A stretch of DNA of 64,000 bases from Tetragonia tetragonoides. Taxonomy: Eukaryota; Streptophyta; Magnoliopsida; Caryophyllales; Aizoaceae. Below, one piece after another: positions 35,848-48,100 of the stretch. Where the stretch lies: the NCBI GenBank assembly GCA_038025085.1, contig CM076152.1, positions 30,011,501 to 30,075,500 of the forward strand. The letters are read 5' to 3'. Below the pieces are notes generated by a model that was not told the DNA's origin, made no database searches, and was given only the letters and a program-made list of their open reading frames with translations. How positions within the stretch are numbered: position 1 is the first letter of the stretch; every line of letters begins with the position of its first letter. The translations under genes were made by a program, and so were the position numbers.

Positions 35848-35942
35848 ATGGCCACACGGTTGTTGCTACCTGACAGCCACCCCGTTCGCAGCCCGTCCTC
35901 GTACTCTTGTTCTCCTTCGTCGCACACCTCTTCTCCCTCTAG
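35848..35942 (+). other. candidate first exon of the PP2C gene
   Basis: ATG at 35848 opens MATRLLLPDSHPVRSPSSYS and continues serine-rich to a possible donor TCTAG|GTTCGT at 35942/35943. It is an isolated GC-rich patch in AT-rich DNA. Its end phase (95 nt) joins the PP2C exon at 37519 in frame. The link is inferred only and would leave a 1.6-kb intron. Confidence 0.28.
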
Positions 35943-37518
35943 GTTCGTATAATAAACAAGTTGTTAATTAGCCAAGAAACTAATAACATATAATTAAGTT
36001 ATCGATGATCTTGGACAATTATTTTTGCAATTTAATCAATTCGTCAACTAGCTATTCATGTTGATGTGCTGTGTAACGCAAAACCTAAAACACTGTTATA
36101 TGATGGTGTAGTAGTTCACCGGAGAAAAGAATCGAGTATCACTTTTCTTTCCTTTTCTTTCTTTTCAGTATATTTTTCTTATTCTTGTTGCACATAGGTA
36201 ATTAATTAGATTAAAGGGTTAAACTGATATATTTTTTACTATAGTATCGAGTAGTATTTTACCAAAAAACAAGTACGTACATGTAGTTGTATATTTTTCT
36301 TGATCTTGTTACACAAATTTACTCCATTTATCTCAAGTTTATCTTTACATTGGACTTTTTAAGGTTAAATTTTGTGAACTTTGACCACTTTTTTGTGAAA
36401 AGTTACAAATAATTGGGAATTAGAATTAGAATAGGAAACTAATTCTGAACAAAGTTTTACAATGTGAAAATACTATTGCTAGATTCACTTTAAATAGTAT
36501 TTTCAAAATATCATCTTATTATAAGCTCCATATAATTATGAAATCATAAACATTCATGGTTAAAGTAGAATCTTAGAGACCGTGAAAAGTCCAATAAAAA
36601 GATAAACTTGGGACGAAGGAAGTAACTAATTCAATAAAATAGGTGGATAACGTAGGCGAGTATCTAAAGTTAGGGTTGAAGGTTTTAGACTCACGTAACA
36701 AGTTTTTATGAATAAGGAAAAATAAATTTTATGTAAGACCAACTCACAAAAAAATAGGTTAATATGAGTTTTCTAACCTATGTGAGACTGTTTATAACAA
36801 TGGCATAATTAAACGGGGTATGTACCACGGTGGAGCCTTTTCTCAAACCATTTTCTTCATACAAAAGGATACATGGTAATTGCTATAGTAGTATAGTTGT
36901 AGTCCTGACATCCTTCAAGATACTATTATTGTCAAAAAGAATACTTTTGTCGGTTGAAGAATACTTTTTTCAAAAAGAAAAGTACCAAATAGATACTGTA
37001 CAATACATCAGTACTAGTATATAAATTGCTCTTTTGAGAACTTTCGCATTCTTTATATGCTTGGATAGAAGTTTTTGCCTAGTTGCTAATACTCCAAGTG
37101 GTTTGCATATTGCTCCTAAAATTATGTATAGTTTTTCCAAAAAAAAATTCTATAAGATGTCTTTCCGTAATTTTTGGTGAGACGGGGTTACTTTTCAATG
37201 AAATTAGGACACTATTTACCATAAGTGTGACCCTTAAAATTCTAAAAAGTGACCCTATATTTTTATGAGTCAGTCTCACACAAAGTCTTACTGTAATTTT
37301 AATTTTTAATTGCAGACCCTCTAAATGTGATGGAAATTATACCCATATCTGAACCTGTAATAATACAGTTTTTGCTATCAGATCAGTAAACTTAGTTATC
37401 TTAGTTTTCAATATCATACATATGTCCTGCATACTAAGATTACACAACTTTTAAATTTCTTACTATATTTTTGAACATTTTGAACCGGATACTTACATCT
37501 TTATAGACTTTCTGCCAG
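35943..37518. other. gene-free stretch upstream of the PP2C exons
   Basis: AT-rich. It contains a short GTGAGAC/GTAAGACC repeat remnant near 36730-36795 and the fuller copy at 37138-37300. If the candidate exon at 35848 is real, this is its intron. Confidence 0.4.
37138..37300 (+). repeat. dispersed short repeat (GTGAGAC family), copy A
   Basis: It runs from AGATGTCTTTCCGTAA through GGTTACTTTTCAATGAAAT and CCATAAGTGTGACCCTTA to GAGTCAGTCTCACACAAAG. Related copies are at 56605-56760 (same strand) and 63497-63650 (opposite strand). The GAGAC...GTCTCAC ends suggest a MITE. Confidence 0.65.
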
Positions 37519-38504
37519 GGAACGCAATGACAACATCACCCACCTGCGAAATGGGTTGAAGTTGGTTTCAGGAGCATATTACATACCTAAAGACGACGAG
37601 TTGAAGCCTCGAGGAGACGATGCCCACTTCATATGTGCAGAGAGGCAAACAATAGGCGTTGCTGATGGCGTTGGCGGTTGGTCCAAGAAGGGTATAGATG
37701 CTGGAATCTATGCCAGGGAGCTCATGGACAACTGTTGTATTTCCACTCTTTTATCTCCAGTGGTTGATCCTAAGGAAGTTTTGATCCAAGCTCACTCAAA
37801 TACTAAGCCTCGGGGCTCGTCTACGGCTTGCATCATCACACTCCAACACAATGTATGCATAAATGCTTTCATTGCTTCTTCTCATCCTTTAGTTTAAATT
37901 CTTTTTGTTGTCCGAAAACTGAACACATTATAACCTTTATGAAAAATTTTCTGTTTTTGCAGTATTTGTGTGCTGCTAACTTGGGAGATAGTGGATTTTT
38001 GGTGTTTCGAGAAGGAAATATCATCTATAAATCACCAGTGCAACAGCGACAGTTCAACCATCCTTATCAGCTCGGAAATGCCAGTCATTTCGATAATCCA
38101 ACAGTAGCAATGGTTAGTTAAAGTTTTTCAGAACATTTGACAACATGTTTGCAATTTATATATGGCCTTTTGATTGTTCAAGTACTAATCAAAATGTGTT
38201 TGCTAATTATGTGCAGGAAATTAAGTTGCCTGTAAAGGCTGGAGACATAATAGTGGCTGGAACAGATGGGTTATTCGACAACATGTTCTGCCACGAAATA
38301 GAAGATATAGTAAGAAACAAGCAGGGTCGCGATGCAGAATACTTGTCTGGGTACATAGCAGAAAATGCCCTATACAACTCACTTGATAGATACTCTGAGA
38401 CTCCATTCTCAGCAGCTTCTAAACAGGCAGGCCACAGACACCGAGGTGGCAAGATCGATGATATCACCGTTGTCGTAGCATTCATTAGATCTGACCATGA
38501 CTAA
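37519..38504 (+). CDS. PTC7-type protein phosphatase 2C, catalytic exons (5' end uncertain)
   Basis: There are three exons: 37519-37852, 37963-38112 and 38217-38504, with GT..AG introns of 110 and 104 bp, all phase 0. They encode about 257 residues covering a whole PP2C_PTC7 domain. Motifs are RGDDAHFICAE (metal Asp), IGVADGVGGWSKKGIDAG, GSSTACIITL, LCAANLGDSGF, GDIIVAGTDGLFDNM and GGKIDDITVVVAFI. Plant relatives are the PP2C55/PP2C80-like Ser/Thr phosphatases, many of them organelle-targeted. The exon opens after an acceptor CCAG|GGAACGC and is open back to it, with no in-frame ATG before the domain, so at least one 5' exon is missing or lies at 35848-35942. All metal-binding aspartates seem kept. 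It could be a 5'-truncated copy. Confidence 0.85.
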
Positions 38505-39485
38505 ACCAATTATAGTGTACAGGATAGCCACTCTCATCCCAGCCAAAGTTCTGCCATACAGTCATTGAATTGCCTAGCAACACCCATTTTCCTTCAACCT
38601 TCCCTGCTGGTTCATATGGCTAGGGACTCATCTTTGTAGTTGAAGGGAATTGCCTAGCAAGATCGATGGTATCGCTGATTGAATACTATTTATGTAACTT
38701 GAAGTCCTGGAAGTACCAAGCCCTTTGTAAATTGACAATTTTCCCAACATTAATGCAAAATGACGCACATGTTTGTTACCTTAACATTGAGATTGAGTAG
38801 GATTTGTGTATGCATATGCTTGCATTTTGTTCTTATTTCTTTCAACATTACTCTTTTTTTAGAGCAAGGCAGTTTGTCTGTTTTCAATACAGTAAAATTT
38901 TACAGCAATAATGGCCGAGTCGAACACTTGGACATGTACACAGCTGGAACCATCAACAAGATACCAACATTCTGTTCATTATATTACAGTACTTCCTTGC
39001 AATATGTACAAAGACGATGAATGCACCACTCTTTTTTTTATTTAATTTTTTGTAAGGAAAATTTAACTAATATATGAAATGATCTAAGAAGGTTATCAAC
39101 TTTGAACAACCTTATCCTGGTTTTCCTGAGATGAAAGAAGTATAGTTGCTAACCAATGGTTTCAGTCATTCAGATATCGAACATATATAATCTACAAATC
39201 TTGTTCACAATTGAACTCCCAATGGTCACAAATCAAGAAGACTTTTCATTGTTATATCAGTGTATTATTCAAAAGACAGCATGACCTTTTAAAAAAAAAG
39301 TAAACATAACAACACTGAAATGTGAATTCTGCATATAAGTTGACCATTACTTGGGAATAATACAAGTTATCCCCTGTACTCTCTACAAAACCGTACCCAG
39401 AAAACATGAACATCTATTATTTATGCTTTCTATTTGAGTGTAGTAGCTATTTAAGAACTATAGAGGGAAAACCTTTTTAGCCAAA
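38505..39485. other. PP2C 3' UTR and intergenic DNA
   Basis: The 3' UTR of the phosphatase is likely within the first few hundred bases, where ATTGCCTAGCAA occurs twice (near 38567 and 38647). The rest is AT-rich with no credible coding frame. Confidence 0.45.
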
Positions 39486-39850
39486 GTGGCTTTTTTTTTT
39501 TTTTGATAATTAGGCACTTCGGAAACAGAGTAGCAAATACAGGAAAGCCACACCCAGAACTAGCATCACACCACCGTATGCCCCCAAGTCAGAGATAGTA
39601 TGGTGCAATCTTTACCAATTATTAATAGCAGTAATAAACATTAGAGCCACGCCACAAAATCAATGCTCCTTGAGATCCCTTGCTTTGCTAGCCCATCCGC
39701 AACACAGTTTACACTTCTTGGCTTGTGAATAACCTTTATTCTCGGCCACTCAAACATGTCTAAAAGCAATGTTAGCAGAGTAAGGACATGTGTACACCTT
39801 GTGGAGACTGCGCAATTGCAGAATCCTCTAGCATAAGCATTAGATCTCTT
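39486..39850 (-). mobile_element. LINE 3' fragment (RNase H end)
   Basis: Poly-T at 39491-39504 marks a minus-strand poly-A. Upstream on the minus strand a frame reads NCVADGLAKQGISRSIDFVA, the conserved C-terminus of plant LINE RNase H (N.VAD.LA..G). Preceding sequence (DMFEWPR...) also fits. Only about 350 bp remain. Confidence 0.6.
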
Positions 39851-42005
39851 GCTTCACTGGTTTGCTTGCAGGCTCAACGGGTATCGCAATTGCAGCTGCT
39901 TTTGTTTGTAATTAGTTTCCTGCTCTGCCGTTTGCTGCTGCTCATTGTGTTTTTGTTGTTTGCTGCTGTAGCTGTTGTTACTGCTGTTCATTGTTGTTTT
40001 GTGCAGGTTCTGTCAACACTTGATTCTTAGAAGACCTGCTGATCCTATTCAAGGCAGCACCTCACGGGTAATTTCTCACTACATTCCTTTTTTTCTTTTT
40101 TCTTTTTTTTTTGTGATTTAAGTTCTGTAGACTCATATCTTGTTTGTAATGACCCCATTACAAACAATGAATACAAAACATATTTGCCAAAAAATAACAA
40201 AACACTAGACCGTGAGTTCTGAAATTTCGCAACAGCAGCCCTTGCTAAGGATTCCAGGAATGTCATTCCGGCCAGGCAAGATAGCCAAATAACCATCTGA
40301 TCCAAATAACCATCTGATCTCTTGCTATACAGAGTTACTCATAATTGAAAATCAGAAGACGATATATCAAAGCCAAAAAAATTTGGGAGCTCAGGGGCAA
40401 ACTATTCTGGCCCAGTAAATGAATCAATTCAAAGGTCGGAGAATCAACAATAGCAAAAGGATGGGTCCTCATTCAGGATCCTTAATTTCCTTCAGGCTAT
40501 AAACAAACTATAAAATGGTAAAACATAGCACTAGAAGGAAGGGAGGCGTAAAGCTGACTCGTAGCTAGTTCAAAAGACATCCTAAAGTTCACTCAAAAAA
40601 TATGACATCCTAAAGTGTTTATCAAACACTAATGAATTACGGAATAACCTACAGGCTGTCTAATGATAATACGAGAGCTGAAGAAGAAATTCCATGTCTA
40701 ATAGAGCCCCCGGCAATCAAATAAGTTACTGGGACTGGTAAAAATTCCTAAGTTAACATAGGTTTCTCTGCTCTTTCCCTTAATGAAGCTCAAGAGCTAA
40801 GAAACTTCTTTCAGCAATGGCATGGTTTCCTAGCAGGCAAACTGGCAAAGTCAATGACTGATACGTTACGGAGGCGGACAAGGAAAGGCAGAGCAACCTA
40901 GAGAAACTGGAAAAGAAGAATATACGAGAAACAAAGACATTTAATATCCTTTCAAGCTTCATTTCTTTCCTTGTGATTAGGCTAAATACTTCCTGTTTCC
41001 CCTACCCCTTCAATCTAGACTAATAGCATTTCAAACAAGAGAGATAACCATAATCCCTTCTTCCTTCCATTACCCTTAAAATCATAATCCCTTCTTCCTT
41101 CCATTACCCTGAAAATCAGTTAAGGAACCAGGAGATACAAGAAATTCAATATTAGACAGCTTCATAAACTAATTGAACTGGCCAGCTTAACTTCCAGTAC
41201 ACACAGATCAGCAATTCAATAGTAGACGGCCTCTTAAGCTAATTGAACTGTCCAACTTCACTTCAATTACACATAAAACAGCTACAGGAACAAGCACAAG
41301 TTTCGTGAGGGTTTCACATCAAGCAAATCAATTATCTAAAGATACAGCATTCTGAAAAGAGGCCCACATAATATACCACAATGTAGCACGCCATTTACCC
41401 CATTGTTTTCCCTTAAGGCCAGGGTCTTGCCCAAAGTGGGTTAGGAGGCATATGTAAGTAGCTTCACCTCCATAGCAGCAGAAAGATTGTTTCTTTTATC
41501 CATTAATGCAAATCAAAGCATTAAGGCCTTTCACAATTCACAAGCTAACAGAGAATTCATATATAAATAAATAAAAAAAATCACCCGTTAAACCCCTAAC
41601 ATCCCCAATAACCCAGAAATAGGGCAACTTAATATAATCAAACAAAACATTAAAAACCCCAAAACACTGAAAGATCTTTCTATCCAATATTTGGGAAATC
41701 ACTGGAACAGGGAAGAACAATAGCCAAAACCATATCAATTAACTAATTCCTTTTATTAGCAGATGCAAACAATAGCACCCAAAATCATTCACATGAACAA
41801 AAACCATACTCAATAGTCAAAACCCAAATCAAAACAATTTCAACCTCATCAAGTATCATAACAGCCATTAACCAAATCTGTTACATAATCATCCAAAACC
41901 CTAAAACCCCAACAAAACCCTTAAACCCCAACAAAACCCTAAACCCAGAAAACCCTTTTCCCTTCAACAAATACCCAATTCAAGAGACCAAATTATTAAT
42001 TAATT
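39851..42005. other. gene-free stretch, TOM9 3' side
   Basis: No credible gene. It contains a 34-bp tandem duplication at 41049-41117 (ATAATCCCTTCTTCCTTCC twice) and a diverged duplication of about 70 bp at 41145-41280 (AATTGAACTGGCCAGCTT / AATTGAACTGTCCAACTT). ACCCTAAA-rich simple sequence lies at 41890-41945. Confidence 0.5.
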
Positions 42006-42317
42006 TCACTTGGTAGCAACTGGAGGGGTGCCAAGAAGGCTAGCCTGTTGAAGCTCAAGCTCAGTGAGTTGCTGATCACGCTCAATCTCAATAAGTAGAG
42101 GAACACCAAGAATTAGGAGAGTTGTACCAGCAATCCAAGCAGCTTTTCCAGTGCTTTTAAGGAGCTTTGTACCCACATCTGTTGCATCGCTAACGAATTG
42201 TTTTCCCTTTTGAACTATGGCTGATTCTGAAACTGTGCTTGAAACTCTGCTTAAGATGCCATTGTTGTTGTCGTTGCTTGAGCCTATTCTTCTCCTGTTG
42301 TTGCCTGAGGGCGCCAT
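42006..42317 (-). CDS. TOM9: TOM9/TOM22, mitochondrial import receptor subunit
   Basis: A 103-residue single-exon protein. After a polar N-terminus (NNRRRIGSSNDNNNGILSR) comes the conserved plant TOM9 block: IVQKGKQFVSDATDVGTKLL, KSTGKAAWIAGTTLLILGVP (membrane span about residues 60-80), then IERDQQLTELELQQASLLG. Plant TOM9 is the short version of TOM22. It is a tail-anchored outer-membrane protein that stabilises the TOM complex and helps pass presequence proteins to TOM40. The acidic cytosolic domain of fungal TOM22 is lacking, as expected in plants. The length equals known plant homologues (about 95-105). ATG is at 42315-42317, TGA at 42006-42008. The leader is CT-rich. The gene appears intact. 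Confidence 0.94.
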   Translation of the reverse strand: MAPSGNNRRRIGSSNDNNNGILSRVSSTVSESAIVQKGKQFVSDATDVGTKLLKSTGKAAWIAGTTLLILGVPLLIEIERDQQLTELELQQASLLGTPPVATK

Positions 42318-45153
42318 TGATTTGAGGTGGAGAGGTGGAGAGAGAGGAGAGAGAGAAAGAGGTTCGTGGGGGAGAAGGAAAGTGTGAAAACCTAATGAAG
42401 GAGAACTGGAGAAGAGGGCAGTTAGACACGATTATAGGGTATGGTCAGTAGAAAAGAGACGCAAGAAAAAAAGAAACAAAATTAAACGAAAAGGCATTCG
42501 GGCTAGGGTCAGTAGAAAATTCGCGTGCCCATTAGTCCTAATCAAAATTGGTTTGAAACGGGTGATTGCGAAATCGGAACCGGTTCGATCAACTTCAATT
42601 TTAATTCCCAAAAATAGAATAGAGTATCAACCAATTTCAATTTCAATTCTTGACTTTTGGGAACCAGAACTGGTTGGATAACCCGTGCAAAAAATATTAT
42701 AAGACTTTTTCCTTTGTTGGAAATAAAGATAGTGGTTTCTAGTAAAATAAGTGGTTTAAAAAATTGTATTTGTATATTTAATGTTTTAATGATGTATTTG
42801 TAATATTAATGATTAAATGATTGTATACGTTATCTAAATTTAATTTACAATGTAAAGTATTTTGATTGTAATATTTGATTTTATGTTTGTTGTATTTTTC
42901 GAAGCTAATTGTTAGTATGATATTATAATTGATGATTTTTTTATTAAAATATACATTTATTTGATTACGCTTAGCCCTAGTTTGGCCTTTTGGTTAAGGC
43001 CTAAGGGATAAAGGATCTCTCTCTCACATACACACACACACACACACAACTTAAATTGCCCAAATGAGTGGAGTCAACGAGACTCTGATGAGGTCACTTT
43101 GGATTCAGTTTGCATTGGGTTTGGATTGACTTTTACATCAAAATTATTTGTAGTAATTCATTCCGGGTTATATTTATGTTCAAGTGAAAAACAAAAGGGT
43201 TAGAAATCGTAAGTCAGACTCGGGTCGAATCAAGAGGTATTATCTCAGTTATCTAAGTGACATCATGAAAATATCATTCATGGAACTACTTCACAATGTC
43301 TCAATGATTCATAATCAATGTACCTCCAACTGCCTTCATCACGTCATTCTAATTCAACGGCGGAAGCAGAATTCGAAGGACCTTGCTAGCAATACATCTT
43401 GTGTATCATACACACTTTTTAAGCCAATTAGAAATTGACACGTAAGGGGATGGGGGTATGGGATCACATGCTCTTTTTGAAATCAGGGGGTAGTATGGTA
43501 ATTGTGGGGGTAGTATGGTAATTGTACAAAAGTCAAAAGAGAGAGATAGACACATGGTGAACTTTTGTATATGGTACACATAGTGTACCGGTAGCATTTC
43601 CCGAATTCTAAGTGTGAGGAAGAAAAGTGAATAATATAAATTGTGTGAAAGAAGCGGGGGCTTAACAAAAACAAATATATGGGATTTGGGTTAAAATTAC
43701 ATGAAAGTTGGAATTTTTTCTTGGGTAGAAGGGAGGCTCCAGCCCCTACTGGCACATAGTTGGCTCTGTCATTGATCATAGCTATCGCAATAGAATCAGA
43801 TATGAGATGTCCATACCACTACTTTCTAAGTTCTCATTGGAGTAATAGAAGTCATGCGTCACGCCGTCACCTTCAATATCTAAAGTTATTATGAACACCT
43901 GATGATATCTCTGCTCCAAACAATGATATATTTGAAATTATGAATTCGATTGCAATCTCCTTTGCTGCATAAATTCTCAAAAAGTGACAGATTTGCTATT
44001 ATGAATTCGATCGCAGTCTCATTTGCACACACAATCATGATTACAACGCTCAAGAGCAAAATTTGGAGATCTATACCTCTTGGGGAGTGCAATGTTTAAA
44101 AAGAGAAGCTTCCGTTTTATTGAATAAAACTCGCAACTTGTTTTTGAATAGATAAATTATTTAGGGATTGTGTGAGTTATAAGATGTGAAAACCTCTTTC
44201 ATTTTCTTTTTTCTTTTCTTAATTGAAGTTTATGGTGGTTTTCATTGCTCTTGAATATTGACTCATTTAGGTTTTGGTTGTCAAGTGACATATGGGTACC
44301 CTTGTTCTTATAATGATGAAATGACAAAAAAACCATATGAAGCGATTTCAAGATGAGGCACCTCATACACAATTGAAACTTGATTGTTTGCCCGACATAG
44401 AATTTGAATTGAAATCCTAAGATTCTCCAAACAGAGGATATGGAACTCAAAACTTAAATTCCTTATATCTAAACCAAATCTACTGATCCAAACGCACCTC
44501 ATGAAATTAAAGGATCAATCCAAGTCTGAGTTATTCTCTCAAACTGTATGATCTATCCTCGATTAGAACCTATAGCCAAGTACGATAATCAAAGTGTCAA
44601 AAATCTAACCAGGCCACCCAATAAATTCAATCCGATCTATGTATTGATGGTTTAATGTTTACACTTTACACCAGCTATTCCAACTTGATTACATTCTACA
44701 GTATGTTAGAAATTAATTCAATCTGCAGAGCTGTACCCGAACCATGCAGATCTCTTCAACAGATCTGCAAACTTTTTGCAGTAAAGTGACAGCAAAGTGA
44801 AGACCACCACTTTACAGTAAAGAATCACCAGATGAGTGAGGGCACGAGCTAGTTCAATAACCAGTAGCTATTTTTCAAACACTACTGTGGAGCACCGAGC
44901 ACCTAGAGAAAACCAGAATAAATAGCAATTAATAACTGAAGCCCAGTGTGCAATGAGTATGAGCAACTGCTCAAAATTGAGAAGGTTAGTTGGTACCAGA
45001 TTCAGAAGGTTAGTTTGTACCAGATTCAAGAAAATACCTGACAAGAACATATAGAATGTGCAGCACAAGTTGATGGAATCAAAACCTCCAAGCAAGCTTT
45101 TCATTGTAGCGGGTCATATGTGAAGTCGAGTAGTCAAACTCATCTCCTGGAGA
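42318..45153. other. gene-free stretch between TOM9 and the methyltransferase gene
   Basis: The first about 150 bp is the TOM9 leader/promoter (CT-rich on the minus strand). The rest is AT-rich intergenic DNA with a (CA)n tract near 43028-43048 and a 20-bp direct repeat GGGGGTAGTATGGTAATTGT (43486 and 43506). Two similar 70-bp stretches occur at 43920-44030 (ATTATGAATTCGATTGCAAT / ATTATGAATTCGATCGCAGT). No gene is supported. Confidence 0.5.
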
Positions 45154-48100
45154 TTAGTCAAGGAGAACAAAACCTCCTTTCAGATACTGTAAACATGAGA
45201 ATGGCAAGTCTAAATCCCTCTCCACCTCAAGGGATTTAGAAATGAGGGAATCTAATACTAAATTCCGGTCCAAAGCTCCACCTGACATTCCAAAACCTCT
45301 GCACACAACAAGGGTTGCATTACACACCCAAGGAACTGAGACAGCAAACCCCAATCCAGAATGTTGTTTTCCACGAGGGGAAAACTGCTTTCCCACCAAA
45401 ACATCTTTGTATGCTCGGCAAACTCCACAAACATATTTCCCCATAGGCAGAACTAGCTGGAGATCAGATGCAATAGATGCGTCAGGACTTAATAAATCAG
45501 CATCAGAATGCAGATTCACTACAACAGTGCCATGATGGGGGTGGAGTCTACTACCAAGGGCTTCAAGGAATGGAGAATCCGGATCCCAAAATTTGCGAGG
45601 GAAGATATCATCACCATCATATTCATCAATAAAGATAATGTCATATAGATCGTCTGTGTTGAGTATGAACTTCTCGGCATCTGATTCGTAGAGGAAAAGT
45701 CTCTCATGGACACCTTTCCATAGAATCTCATCAATTGTAGTCGGATTTGAGAGAGCATGGTGACCTGAATGAGTTGCAACTGAGAATGATGGGAATCCTA
45801 TTGCATGGGTGGAGGCGGAAATAACAAGAGGATCAATTCAAAAATGTCAATAACAGCACCTACACATCGACAAAACAGAGATATTAGCAACTTCCGCGAA
45901 TATCGAAGGCAATACACAAATGTTTTAGTACATGGAGTTATAAAAGCAACAGTTGGAATATAAAATACACATTTCAACTATCTAACTGCAAGAAGTTTCT
46001 AGGCAAAGAAAACGGGCAACAATTTTTTCCTTTTACAGGAAGAAAAGGGCAATTCAGGTGAACCTTTTTTTTAGAGAAATATAGATAGCATGTTCAAGTC
46101 CTGAAATAGCAGCAGAGATATAGGAAAAAAATTTGGTGGGAAATAATAACGCAACATAGCATGTTATTTCTGCAATTAAATTTGAAATTTTTGTTAGGAC
46201 TTCCATGTTGAGTCAGAAGCAGGTGGCTAATGATGTAGTACTTTGGGAGTTTGGGGTTTGTTCCCCTCTTAGATTGGGCATTGAGGGGCTGAGAGGGAAT
46301 CCTAACTAGTAGATGGCCTTCCCTTTCTTTATCTTATATTTTGCATAGGTTGCAACTGTTTCATTACTTTGCTAATATAATTCTCACATATTAGTATCCC
46401 TCCCCCCAACCAAAAATAAAAGAGAAAGAAAAAAGGAGGTCCTGGTCCTACCCTTCCTGATAAAAAAAATAATAATAAATTCACCTAAAGTATAAGTATA
46501 TGTATTAATATAAGTCAATCTACAGCAGAATAGAGGATTTACAGGTTGGTCCACATCCGTCGGACATCTCAAATAGTATAATCCCGAATAGCCCCCGTTA
46601 CTCTAGCACATAAAGAAGCTAAGTAGGTTGCCTTCTCCCACAATATCACAGGAGAAACGGAAACCTCATTGAACACCTGAAGCGGAAATCTTTCTCTTTC
46701 TTAAAACTGTTATGGGATCCATAAGGGTAGGGCATTTCTCTCCAACTAAATACACCATAAAATCGCAAAAAGGCAGGCCATAGCAACCGCTTTCCCTTCC
46801 TCATAATTTCTCACATTGCTAACATACTTTCCATTACAATATTGGCTGAAATAATGTTTATGCAGTTTTCCAGTTTGGAACAATTTTCATAACTCTAGTG
46901 TGCATGAGGATTGAGGTTGCATAACTTCATTCGGGAAGTAGTCCAAAGGCGGGCCTGCCCCCACCCTTCTTGTATGCATAAGCATAGTGACTCCACTCCA
47001 AGGTAGTCATAAGTCCAGCACTATGATTGAGACATCTGCAGTCATCTTGGGATTCTCACACGCAGTTAATGTGCCATTAATAATCAAACCTAAATGAAAG
47101 ACCAGCAACATGTAGGCTCTCTTTGGCGGGGTGGAAATATTTCCCACGATAAAAAATTATATAAGACATTTAGATTGGTGACTGGAGGGGGGCTTTTGCT
47201 ATGTTAACACATCTTTTAAATGGAGTTTTGAACGTAATCCGTTTTGGAGGAGGAGACGTACATCTATCTTGGATTGAAGTTGTGATACGAGAGTCAACAT
47301 CAACACTGCCCCAAATCCTACAAAGAGGCTCCCACACAAGCGGGATAAGGCCTGAGAAAGGGGGTGACATGTTGCAGCCTTACCCTGTGAAAACAAAGAG
47401 GCTGTTCCAATTTGGCCCTTGTGATAAGGTAGAGTATATCTAAAATTAAAAATGTTGTACCTTCAAATTATAGAAGTGCAAGCACTTTCCTTAACCACAC
47501 AGGCAGTCCATGGTTCCTTTACCTACTACGTTTGTCTTTGTTTTGCTCTTTTCACTACTCTTATGGACCTGGTATTAGCATTGTAAGTTTATAACACTTG
47601 CTAACATGTTGGAAACTTGTATTCTCTAAGATGATTCTCATTATGCCGAAATCATATTGACTAGTCTTGGGCAGATTTTACCCAACAAAGTGAAATGAAT
47701 TCAATTCATAAAAGAAGCAAGCAGCTAACTAGTCTTACTAGTTACTACTATTAGATCATATCTGTGAAGTCAAAACATAGACAGGGTACTCATGAGACAC
47801 CAAAGATCAGAAATTACCAAAACGATCAAGCTTTAGTCTGTAGGTTTGGATGTGAGTGTGTGCGCAATACTAACTCTTAGAAACTCAACATTTCAAGAAA
47901 GTAAACACTTCCTACAAACTAGAATAGTAGAAAAAAGTACTAGTCGCACCTTGAAATTTAGAAGCGAGGAACAAGGGCAAACTTCCTCCACCATGGCCTA
48001 CACATAATACACGCATTTTTCTCTTTCCATGGACTGCATTCAAGAGGTCATAATTACAAGACGATAGAGCAGTCAAACCAGCTGATACCATACTCTTTAT

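Noticed and set aside
39788..40305. Leu/Val-rich frame and its antisense as membrane proteins
   Set aside because: T-rich, CTGCTG-type simple sequence with no conserved motif; adjacent to a LINE fragment.
41395..41490. Second TS-like SINE
   Set aside because: The similarity (AAGACCCTGG, AACCCACTTTG) is too short and no A/B box is seen.
42190..42429. Longer N-terminal extension or alternate frame over TOM9
   Set aside because: It is a different frame from the conserved TOM9 sequence and starts in the CT-rich leader.
47170..47443. Possible small genes on both strands in the methyltransferase intron
   Set aside because: The sequence matches the conserved body of a TS-like SINE and has no protein-family signal.
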